This document shows, one piece after another, positions 1 through 5,037 of a DNA stretch of 11,391 bases. The DNA lies in the NCBI GenBank assembly GCA_947631755.1, contig CANRMO010000064.1, positions 1 to 11,391 of the forward strand, read 5' to 3'. Source of the DNA: an uncultured Lachnospiraceae bacterium (GTDB lineage Bacteria > Bacillota > Clostridia > Lachnospirales > Lachnospiraceae). Position 1 is the first letter of the stretch; each line of letters starts with the position of its first letter. The notes under the pieces are model-generated. The model saw only the letters and a program-made list of their open reading frames with translations. It did no database searches and had not been told where the DNA came from. The translations under genes were made by a program, and so were the position numbers.

Positions 1-1
1 C

Positions 2-505
2 CCCATCGTCGGCATCGAACCGGCGGTAAAACCAGCGGTGATGGCGAGCCACGGCGGCCGGATCCTTGTGATGGCCACACCTATGACTATCGCCCAGGAA
101 AAATATCATGCCCTGCTGGCCCAGTACAGTGATCAGGCAGATATTGTCTCTGTTCCCTGTGGCGGCTTGATGGAATTTGTGGAGCGGGGCAGTTTTGACA
201 GGGATGAGCTGTACCGTTATTTTGAGGAACATCTTGTGCCGTATATAACGGCCGACACAGAGACGATCGTGCTGGGCTGCACTCATTATCCCTTTCTTCG
301 CCCGTATCTGACTGAGTTTCTGGGGGACAGACCCATCCGGCTGATCGATGGGAGCCTTGGCACCTCCATGGAACTCAAACGCCGGCTGAAAGTAAAAGAT
401 CTGCTCCGGGAAGAGGAACGGAAAGGGAAAATCGTGATCCAGAACTCTTCCGGGAGACAGGATATGATAGACCGGAGCTATGAGCTGCTGGAGATGCCAT
501 ATTAA
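2..505 (+). CDS. murI: glutamate racemase, C-terminal part (5' end outside window)
   Basis: Interconverts L- and D-glutamate in the cytoplasm, supplying D-glutamate for peptidoglycan. The reading frame is open from base 2 and ends at TAA 503-505, giving 167 visible residues; the family is usually about 260-280, so roughly the first 100 residues, with the first catalytic cysteine, lie upstream. Visible family marks are GIEPAVKPA at the very start, ILVMATPMT, and LGCTHYPFLRPYL, which carries the second catalytic cysteine. The GTG/ATG codons near base 38 are internal to this conserved block and are not a start. A terminator-like hairpin follows 45 bases after the stop, then a cell-wall peptidase gene. 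The frame is intact in the visible part. Identification is by motif recognition and is firm. Confidence 0.95.
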   Translation, partial: PIVGIEPAVKPAVMASHGGRILVMATPMTIAQEKYHALLAQYSDQADIVSVPCGGLMEFVERGSFDRDELYRYFEEHLVPYITADTETIVLGCTHYPFLRPYLTEFLGDRPIRLIDGSLGTSMELKRRLKVKDLLREEERKGKIVIQNSSGRQDMIDRSYELLEMPY

Positions 506-550
506 AAAATGCCGGTGTACTTTAGGACTGTAAAAAATAGTTTATTTTCC

Positions 551-585
551 ATCCTCCTGCATAGAATAGGGCAGGGGGATTTTTT
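551..585 (+). terminator. Terminator-like hairpin that also buries the ribosome binding site of the next gene
   Basis: ATCCTCCTGC (551-560) pairs with GCAGGGGGAT (571-580): ten base pairs, one of them G-T, with a 10-base loop. A run of six T (580-585) follows directly, and the ATG of the M23 gene is at 586. This has the form of an intrinsic terminator for murI. The 3' arm is also the only good Shine-Dalgarno sequence for a start at 586, and the 5' arm is an anti-Shine-Dalgarno sequence. The structure is seen directly; a role in termination or translational control is inferred. Confidence 0.7.
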
Positions 586-1317
586 ATGAGGAAGAAAAAA
601 ATGATTTTGGCCGTTTGCTGCGCGCTCCTCTTTTTCAGCGTGGGAACACTCGGCTCTTTTTTGAAGACGTCGCTGGAAGTCCGAAATTATTCCGAGGTGG
701 ACACAGAGGGGGAGTGGGAGGAATTCCGGGCACTTCACATGGAGGAGTCTTTTTTGCAGACCTGCCACCGGCAGAGGAATATGCCGTGGTATCCGCTTCT
801 CTTCAAAAGAAACCGGGAGGACAGAGGGGGCGCTGCGCTGGAGTCTCTTCTGGCGGACCTGGAATGTTTTCCGGTAAAGGGTGACAGAAAGGGGGGCGAG
901 ACGGTGAGCTTTGAGGATTCCTGGGGCGGCGCGCGCACCTACGGGGGCGAACGGCGGCATGAGGGCACAGACATTATGCCCTCCAATGATGTGAGGGGAT
1001 ATTTTCCCGTCGTAAGTGTGAGCGACGGCGTGATAGAGAAAAAGGGCTGGCTGAAACTGGGGGGATGGAGGCTCGGCATCCGCGCTCCCCACGGGGCGTA
1101 TTTTTACTATGCCCACCTGGACCACTACGCCGGGGATCTGGAGGAGGGGAGCCGGGTGAGGGCCGGACAGATCATCGGTTATATGGGCGATTCCGGTTAT
1201 GGGGAAGAGGGAACGGTAGGGCAGTTTGCCGTCCATCTGCATTTTGGGGTGTACCTGGATGTGGAGGGGGAGGAGGTCAGTGTCAACCCGTATCCGCTGC
1301 TGCGGCTGGTGGAGTGA
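586..1317 (+). CDS. M23-family (LytM-type) metallopeptidase with N-terminal membrane anchor
   Basis: Likely a zinc peptidase acting on peptidoglycan cross-links outside the membrane. The 243-residue protein starts with a lysine-rich n-region and a hydrophobic stretch (about residues 6-24). I see no clear signal-peptidase site, so it may stay anchored as a signal anchor. The M23 domain fills about residues 95-240. Zinc and catalytic residues are in place: H125 and D129 (HEGTD), H177 (AHLDH), and H217/H219 (HLHFG). It is therefore probably an active enzyme, unlike many degenerate LytM proteins. The start at 586 has its Shine-Dalgarno sequence inside the hairpin 551-580. ATG 601 (residue 6) is a possible alternative: AGGA at 589-592, eight bases upstream, lies outside the hairpin, but that start would lose the basic n-region. 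A sporulation or division role is possible; nothing here decides it. Confidence 0.88.
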   Translation: MRKKKMILAVCCALLFFSVGTLGSFLKTSLEVRNYSEVDTEGEWEEFRALHMEESFLQTCHRQRNMPWYPLLFKRNREDRGGAALESLLADLECFPVKGDRKGGETVSFEDSWGGARTYGGERRHEGTDIMPSNDVRGYFPVVSVSDGVIEKKGWLKLGGWRLGIRAPHGAYFYYAHLDHYAGDLEEGSRVRAGQIIGYMGDSGYGEEGTVGQFAVHLHFGVYLDVEGEEVSVNPYPLLRLVE

Positions 1318-1367
1318 CTGCCCGCCCGGGCTGTTTTCAAATATTATGTGCAATTCCCGGCGGTTTG

Positions 1368-1376
1368 TGTTATAAT
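1368..1376 (+). promoter_or_regulatory. Extended -10 promoter for the 1431-4062 operon
   Basis: TGTTATAAT is a perfect extended -10 element (TGn plus TATAAT at 1371-1376). No good -35 box is visible at the usual distance, which is tolerated for extended -10 promoters. Transcription would start near 1383, giving a leader of about 48 bases before the ATG at 1431. Confidence 0.6.
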
Positions 1377-1430
1377 CAGTTTGTTTGAGAATGAGAGAGC
1401 CGGATAATCGGTTTACAGGGAGGGAAACAG

Positions 1431-1988
1431 ATGAAGGTAGAGAAATGTCAGGTCGGGTACATTAGCCACCAGAAAAAGACGGACTGGATCTGGCTTGCCG
1501 CGTTTGTCTTTATCGGCATAGCCATATTTTTAACTGGTTATTTCTGGACACACACAAGGGCCAATGTCTTTACGGTGGTGGCGGTACTGATGGTGCTCCC
1601 GGCGGCCCGGCGGATCGTCTCGCTGATCGTATTTCTTCCGAGGAAAGGTGTGGCGGCAGAGCGGCGTGACAGGATTCTGGAAAAGGCGGGAGAGGGCACC
1701 CTGTTTTCAGAATATGTCTTTACCTCCACAGAAAAGATCATGCACCTTGATTTCCTTCTGATCATAAAGGGGAATGTCCTTGCCGTGACGGCGCCGTCGC
1801 CACAGGATGTAGAGTATATGAGAAAATATGTGGAGGATAATGTGCACCGGATCGCCCCGGAATACCATGTGAAAATATTTGAGAGCGATGAGAGGCTTTT
1901 GAAGTATCTGGAGAAACTGGCGTCGCGCCAGGGAGCCGGTACGAGGGACGAGAAATTGATTGCACATATGAGGTCGTTGGCGGTATGA
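1431..1988 (+). CDS. Two-helix membrane protein of unknown function
   Basis: I do not recognise this 185-residue protein. It has a short N-terminal segment, two hydrophobic segments (about residues 20-38 and 46-70) that should span the membrane, a basic stretch just after the second (PRKGVAAERRDR), and a soluble C-terminal half of about 110 residues with mixed alpha/beta character. By the positive-inside rule the C-terminal half should be cytoplasmic. No catalytic motif is evident. The start is supported by AGGGAGGG at 1417-1424, six bases before the ATG. The TGA (1986-1988) overlaps the ATG of the pseudouridine synthase (1985) as ATGA, which suggests translational coupling and equal dosage. 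A link to RNA or ribosome work is only an inference from that neighbour. Confidence 0.85.
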   Translation: MKVEKCQVGYISHQKKTDWIWLAAFVFIGIAIFLTGYFWTHTRANVFTVVAVLMVLPAARRIVSLIVFLPRKGVAAERRDRILEKAGEGTLFSEYVFTSTEKIMHLDFLLIIKGNVLAVTAPSPQDVEYMRKYVEDNVHRIAPEYHVKIFESDERLLKYLEKLASRQGAGTRDEKLIAHMRSLAV

Positions 1989-2941
1989 GAGAGATTGAGA
2001 TAGGTAAAAATGAGAGCGGGCAGAGGCTCGACAAATTTCTGCAGAAATATCTGAGACAGGCGTCAAAAGGATTTATTTATAAAATGCTCCGCAAAAAAAA
2101 TATCAAGCTGAACGGTGGACGGGCGGAGGGAAATGAAATCCTCGCGCCGGGAGATGCGGTGGCGGTCTATTTTTCAGAGGAGACACTGCAGAAATTCCGC
2201 GGGGAAACTCCGGCGCAGGTTTATCCGGTGACGGAATTGGATATTTTATATGAAGATGAGCACATAGCGCTGATCAACAAAAAGGCGGGCATGCTGTCAC
2301 AGAAAGCGAAGCCGGAAGATGTGAGCCTGGTCGAATATTTTCTCGGATATATGCAGAGCCGGGGGGAATGGCAGCCGGGCAGCTCTTTTACACCGGGAAT
2401 CTGTAACCGTCTTGACCGGAACACAAGCGGCATTGTGATCGCGGGAAAGAGCCTGCGCGGATTGCAGAAAATGTCGGAACTTCTGCGGGAGAGGTCGGTG
2501 GACAAGCGGTATCTGACGATCGTGTCCGGCGTTATGGAAGAAGCCGCGGTGATTCGTGCGTATCTTGCCAAAGACGGCACGACGAATAAAGTTAATATTT
2601 TTCAGGAACCGGGGCCGGGCCGTGCGTACATTGAGACAGCATATGAGCCTTTGCTCAACAATGGGTCATACACCCTTTTGAATGTGAAACTGATAACAGG
2701 AAAGACTCACCAGATCCGCAGCCATCTCGCTGGTATCGGCCATCCGGTGGCGGGGGACATTAAATACGGAGGCGGGCACTTATATGGATTGAAAAGGCTG
2801 TTGCTCCACGCCTGGAAAGTGAGTTATCCAAAGCTCTCCGGGCCTTTCGCGCAGATCAGCGAAAAAACTTTTGTGGCACCGCTGCCGCCGGAGTTTATGA
2901 AAATAAAGGAAAAATTATTTGGAAAGGACGGGATACAATGA
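1985..2941 (+). CDS. RluA-family RNA pseudouridine synthase with S4 domain
   Basis: Isomerises specific uridines to pseudouridine in RNA, in the cytoplasm. The 318-residue protein has an N-terminal S4 RNA-binding domain (about residues 11-70, with GQRLDKFLQ) and a catalytic domain from about residue 83. The catalytic aspartate is D144 in CNRLDRNTSGIV. The family usually shows HRLD, and here the histidine is asparagine, while the conserved R-L-D is kept. GKTHQIRSHLAGIGHPVAGD is the other family signature. The architecture fits the RluC/RluD branch (23S rRNA), but the target uridine cannot be read from sequence, so I give no symbol. The gene overlaps both neighbours by ATGA (1985-1988 and 2938-2941). 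The ribosome binding site is weak and distant, which fits translation coupled to the preceding gene. A run of eight A at 2093-2100 lies in the coding frame. Confidence 0.93.
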   Translation: MREIEIGKNESGQRLDKFLQKYLRQASKGFIYKMLRKKNIKLNGGRAEGNEILAPGDAVAVYFSEETLQKFRGETPAQVYPVTELDILYEDEHIALINKKAGMLSQKAKPEDVSLVEYFLGYMQSRGEWQPGSSFTPGICNRLDRNTSGIVIAGKSLRGLQKMSELLRERSVDKRYLTIVSGVMEEAAVIRAYLAKDGTTNKVNIFQEPGPGRAYIETAYEPLLNNGSYTLLNVKLITGKTHQIRSHLAGIGHPVAGDIKYGGGHLYGLKRLLLHAWKVSYPKLSGPFAQISEKTFVAPLPPEFMKIKEKLFGKDGIQ

Positions 2942-3486
2942 AAAAAGCAGTCATTTTATTTGCCGAGGGATTTGAGGCAGTGGAGGCTATGGCGCCGGTG
3001 GACATTCTGCGCCGGGGCGGCGTGGAGACGACCATGGCCTCTATCACAGAGGATATGATGGTTACAGCCTCCAACGGAGTCAGCGTGAAAATGGATACAT
3101 TACTCCGTGAGGTGGATCTGCAGGAGTACGATGCGATTATTCTGCCGGGAGGCATGCCGGGGACAGTGAACCTCGGGGAGAGCGAAGATGTGAGAGAGGC
3201 ACTCATGGCGATGAATGGCGCGGGAAAGATGGTGGCAGCGATCTGTGCGGCGCCGGGCGTGCTTGGCAAATATGGTCTTCTGGAGGGCAAAAATGCATGC
3301 AGTTATCCGGAGCATGAGGTCAATCTGAAAGGCGCGAATGTCCTGAGGGACAGGGTCGTAGTAGATGGAAATATCGTCACAAGCCGCGGAATGGGAACTG
3401 CCATGGAATTTTCCTTTAAACTGCTGGAGCTGTTGGAGAACCCGCGGAGAGCCGAGGAGGTTAAATGCGCGGTTGTGTACAGGTGA
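2938..3486 (+). CDS. DJ-1/PfpI-family protein (YajL/ThiJ-like)
   Basis: A 182-residue single-domain protein of the DJ-1/PfpI superfamily, close to the usual length of the DJ-1 branch. The nucleophile-elbow cysteine is C103 in AAICAAPGVLG, and the conserved glutamate that tunes it is E16 in EGFEAVEA, aligned with E18 of human DJ-1. The loop LPGGMPG (about residues 69-75) is also typical. Family members are described as oxidative-stress chaperones, glyoxalases or deglycases, and the true activity is disputed, so no substrate is claimed. The start overlaps the stop of the pseudouridine synthase by ATGA. The recU start lies 36 bases downstream, so the gene sits in the middle of an operon. Two more cysteines (C121 and C177) are present. 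The older name thiamine-biosynthesis ThiJ is probably misleading. Confidence 0.9.
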   Translation: MKKAVILFAEGFEAVEAMAPVDILRRGGVETTMASITEDMMVTASNGVSVKMDTLLREVDLQEYDAIILPGGMPGTVNLGESEDVREALMAMNGAGKMVAAICAAPGVLGKYGLLEGKNACSYPEHEVNLKGANVLRDRVVVDGNIVTSRGMGTAMEFSFKLLELLENPRRAEEVKCAVVYR

Positions 3487-3522
3487 GCGGATGGAAATGC
3501 TATACGGCACATGGGGGAGATT

Positions 3523-4062
3523 ATGGGTACATGGAACTCAAGAGGACTGAGAGGATCATTTTTAGAAGAACTGATCAACATGACAAATGAGAAGTACCGG
3601 GACAGGAAACTGGCATTGATCCAGAAAATCCCGACGCCGATCACGCCGATCGACATTGACCACAAATCCCGCCACATTACACTGGCTTATTTTGAAAAAA
3701 AGAGTACAGTGGATTACATCGGCGTTGTGCAGGGGATTCCAGTCTGCTTTGACGCGAAAGAGTGCGCTATTGACCGCTTTTCGGTTATCAATAATGTGCA
3801 TCAGCACCAGATGGATTTCATGTCAGAATTTGAGCAGCAGGAGGGTATTTCCTTTCTTTTGATTTATTTTAAAGGGCGGGATTGTTTTATGTATCTCCCC
3901 TATGCGGAATTGAAAAAATACTGGGACCGCATGGAGGCCGGAGGCCGGAAAAGCATCCGGTTTGAGGAGCTGGATCCGTCCTTTGAAATTTCTACATATT
4001 CCGGGACATATGTACATTATCTGGAACAGATCCAGATGGATATCGACCGGAGGGCAAATTAA
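3523..4062 (+). CDS. recU: Holliday junction resolvase RecU
   Basis: Cuts four-way DNA junctions during recombinational repair and chromosome segregation in Firmicutes. The 179-residue protein shows the RecU pattern: NSRGLRGSFLEELINMTNEKY, IQKIPTPITPI, STVDYIGVVQG (D64), then FDAKE (D77, K79, E80) and NVHQHQMDFM. The metal-binding core is complete; the FDAKE aspartate stands where Bacillus RecU has glutamate (FEAKE), a conservative change. The N-terminal tail is about 25 residues shorter than in Bacillus. I chose ATG 3523 (MGTWNSRG) because a GGGGGAG stretch lies just upstream (spacing is short) and the protein then begins at the conserved block. ATG 3511 in frame is the alternative, with no good ribosome binding site. 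Here recU ends an operon with RNA-modification and stress genes, not beside a penicillin-binding protein gene as in Bacillus. No clear terminator follows the TAA. Confidence 0.92.
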   Translation: MGTWNSRGLRGSFLEELINMTNEKYRDRKLALIQKIPTPITPIDIDHKSRHITLAYFEKKSTVDYIGVVQGIPVCFDAKECAIDRFSVINNVHQHQMDFMSEFEQQEGISFLLIYFKGRDCFMYLPYAELKKYWDRMEAGGRKSIRFEELDPSFEISTYSGTYVHYLEQIQMDIDRRAN

Positions 4063-4296
4063 AAAAATTATTTCATAATAATTAAATCAAGACGTTATCA
4101 TTCCATAACTTACCATAATAATAATATCGTTTGTGGATACAATAGTACCAAGATGAACGGATGAGCACGGCGGAAAACATTTCAGTACGATGATTCACAG
4201 AGGAAAACTCTTGAAAGACTTCAGAAAGAATGTGGACGGCCAACCCCATTCTTTCGTCTTTCAAGATAAAACACAAAAAATTTGGAGGTGAAGATA
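4063..4296. other. AT-rich intergenic region and leader of the spore protein gene
   Basis: The first half (4063-4130) is very AT-rich with repeated ATAATA and holds no terminator I can defend after recU. Two CATAATA words (4074-4080, 4114-4120) resemble the -10 of the forespore factor SigG, but a matching -35 at 17-18 bases is not evident, so I do not call a promoter. GTTAT/ATAAC (4094-4109) is a small inverted repeat. The second half carries the long hairpin listed separately. The start of the gene is marked by GGAGGTG at 4284-4290. Confidence 0.5.
4210..4265 (+). other. Long hairpin in the leader of the spore protein gene
   Basis: CTTGAAAGAC (4210-4219) pairs perfectly with GTCTTTCAAG (4256-4265). 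Inside it GAAAGAATG (4224-4232) pairs perfectly with CATTCTTTC (4247-4255), leaving a four-base bulge (4220-4223) on the 5' side. Two further G-C pairs close an eight-base loop. This gives about 21 pairs ending 18 bases before the ribosome binding site. No T-run follows, so it is not a forward terminator. A role in stabilising the mRNA is possible but inferred. Confidence 0.65.
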
Positions 4297-4497
4297 ATGT
4301 CTTCTAACAACAGTTCAAGAATGGAAGTACCACAGGCTAAAGATGCTATGAACAGATTCAAGATGGAGGTTGCCAGCGAGATCGGCGTAAACCTGAAAGA
4401 TGGTTACAACGGTGACCTGACATCCCGTGAGGCTGGTTCTATCGGTGGCGAGATGGTTCGTCAGATGATCAAAAAACAGGAAGAGTCTATGAAGTAA
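4297..4497 (+). CDS. Small acid-soluble spore protein, alpha/beta type
   Basis: DNA-binding protein made in the forespore that coats and protects spore DNA and is degraded at germination to supply amino acids. The 66 residues match the alpha/beta family in length and order. MEVASEIGV (residues 23-31) holds the germination-protease site, expected between E24 and V25. The DNA-binding signature GDLTSREAGSIGGEMVRQMI is at residues 39-58. The start is ATG 4297, set by GGAGGTG six bases upstream; an in-frame TTG at 4282 precedes this ribosome binding site and is not used. Codon choice is narrow, as expected for a highly expressed gene. The gene stands alone, with a 5' leader hairpin and a strong terminator. 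It is the main evidence that the host forms spores. Confidence 0.97.
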   Translation: MSSNNSSRMEVPQAKDAMNRFKMEVASEIGVNLKDGYNGDLTSREAGSIGGEMVRQMIKKQEESMK

Positions 4498-4552
4498 GAG
4501 AGCTTCTCCTGATTTCCTTTATGAGAGAAATGTAAAACAAAAGAGAAATAAA

Positions 4553-4593
4553 GCATCCTGCACTGGGAAGATTTCCGGTGCGGGGTGTTTTTT
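4553..4593 (+). terminator. Intrinsic terminator of the spore protein gene
   Basis: CATCCTGCACTGG (4554-4566) pairs with CCGGTGCGGGGTG (4575-4587): 13 continuous pairs, four of them G-T, with an eight-base loop. Six T follow at 4588-4593 and then more T-rich sequence. It lies 56 bases after the stop codon. Confidence 0.92.
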
Positions 4594-4767
4594 ATTTTAT
4601 TTGCAGGATTTATTTCGCTGTTTTGAAACGATGAAAAAAAAGGGACTGTGGATACCCATTAAAAATAAAATGCCGCAGGAAACAACGGTTTTGTCATGTT
4701 TTTGCGTACGGAAGGGTTATCAAGGCTGCATGCATAGAAGAATTAAATACGCGGTAACAGGCTCGCA
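4594..4767. other. Non-coding spacer, no feature recognised
   Basis: Between the spore gene terminator and the palindrome I find no convincing gene, tRNA or riboswitch. An open frame beginning at TTG 4601 or ATG 4631 and ending at 4807 has no ribosome binding site and no family resemblance, and its last part is the left arm of the palindrome, so it is probably chance. Confidence 0.5.
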
Positions 4768-4913
4768 GAAGGCGGGGGCGCAGACAGTGCCGGATGAGTA
4801 CTGTTAAAAAGGCGTCGGTACTTAGGCTGCGTATTTTGCGGCCTTATGTACCGTTACGCCTTTTTTCAAGCGGAAGCGTGTACGAAATGGCACTGTCTGC
4901 GCCCCCCGCCTTC
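4768..4913. repeat. 146-base nested palindrome between the spore protein gene and xfp
   Basis: The left arm 4768-4791 (24 bases, beginning GAAGGCGGGG and ending AGACAGTGCC) is the reverse complement of the right arm 4889-4913 (25 bases, beginning GGCACTGTCT) except for one extra C in the right arm. Within it lies a second, independent hairpin at 4806-4866. The two stems are separated by unequal unpaired segments (14 and 22 bases), which share GTAC words. I see no flanking direct repeat and no coding capacity. It could be a MITE-like repeat or a structured non-coding locus; the sequence alone does not decide. Confidence 0.85.
4806..4866. terminator. Two-way intrinsic terminator at the core of the palindrome
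   Basis: AAAAAGGCGTCGGTAC (4806-4821) pairs with GTACCGTTACGCCTTTTT (from 4848), with a two-base bulge on the 3' side. A further stem AGGCTGC/GCGGCCT (4824-4830, 4838-4844) caps it. The stem is flanked by five A on the left and six T on the right, so it can end transcription in either direction. It would insulate xfp from the spore gene. Confidence 0.8.
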
Positions 4914-4915
4914 GG

Positions 4916-4929
4916 TGAAAATGCTTACA
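4916..4929 (+). promoter_or_regulatory. CcpA-binding (cre) site candidate upstream of xfp
   Basis: TGAAAATGCTTACA matches the Firmicute cre consensus TGWAANCGNTNWCA at every fixed position except one (T for C at position 7). Its centre is about 74 bases before the predicted start of transcription, upstream of the -35 box. By analogy with Bacillus ackA and pta, that placement would fit activation better than repression. The match is seen; CcpA binding is inferred. Confidence 0.5.
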
Positions 4930-4961
4930 GCGAAAATAATTCTTTATTTGTAAAATAGTCA

Positions 4962-4990
4962 TTGAATTTATTACCATTTCCCCTTATAAT
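4962..4990 (+). promoter_or_regulatory. SigA-type promoter of xfp
   Basis: TTGAAT (4962-4967, four of six matches to TTGACA) and a perfect TATAAT (4985-4990) are 17 bases apart. The start of transcription is expected near 4997, leaving a leader of about 40 bases. The ribosome binding site AAAGGAG is at 5025-5031, six bases before the ATG. Confidence 0.8.
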
Positions 4991-5037
4991 AAGACTGTCT
5001 TATTTTTGAGAGAAAAAAGTGTCGAAAGGAGTTTACT

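Noticed and set aside
1319..1338. GC-rich hairpin after the M23 gene as a terminator
   Set aside because: GCCC/GGGC gives only four pairs with a four-base loop, and TGTTTTC is a poor T-run.
502..1353. 283-codon open frame on the - strand opposite the M23 gene
   Set aside because: It is antisense to a gene with intact catalytic motifs, is proline/histidine/leucine-rich without family resemblance, and reflects the G-rich + strand.
2093..2100. Run of eight A inside the pseudouridine synthase gene as programmed slippage
   Set aside because: The frame is intact and full length, and such runs are common at lysine codons; no truncated or extended product is suggested.
4074..4120. Two CATAATA words as SigG -10 elements
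   Set aside because: Neither has a convincing -35 (GHATR) at 17-18 bases, and the area is so AT-rich that the word can arise by chance.
4082..4276. 64-codon open frame on the - strand before the spore protein gene
   Set aside because: Low-complexity tail (YYYYG) from the ATAATA repeats, no ribosome binding site seen, and it runs through the leader hairpin.
4601..4807. 68-codon open frame between the spore protein gene and xfp
   Set aside because: TTG start, no ribosome binding site, starts just after the terminator's T-run, and its C-terminus is encoded by the palindrome arm.
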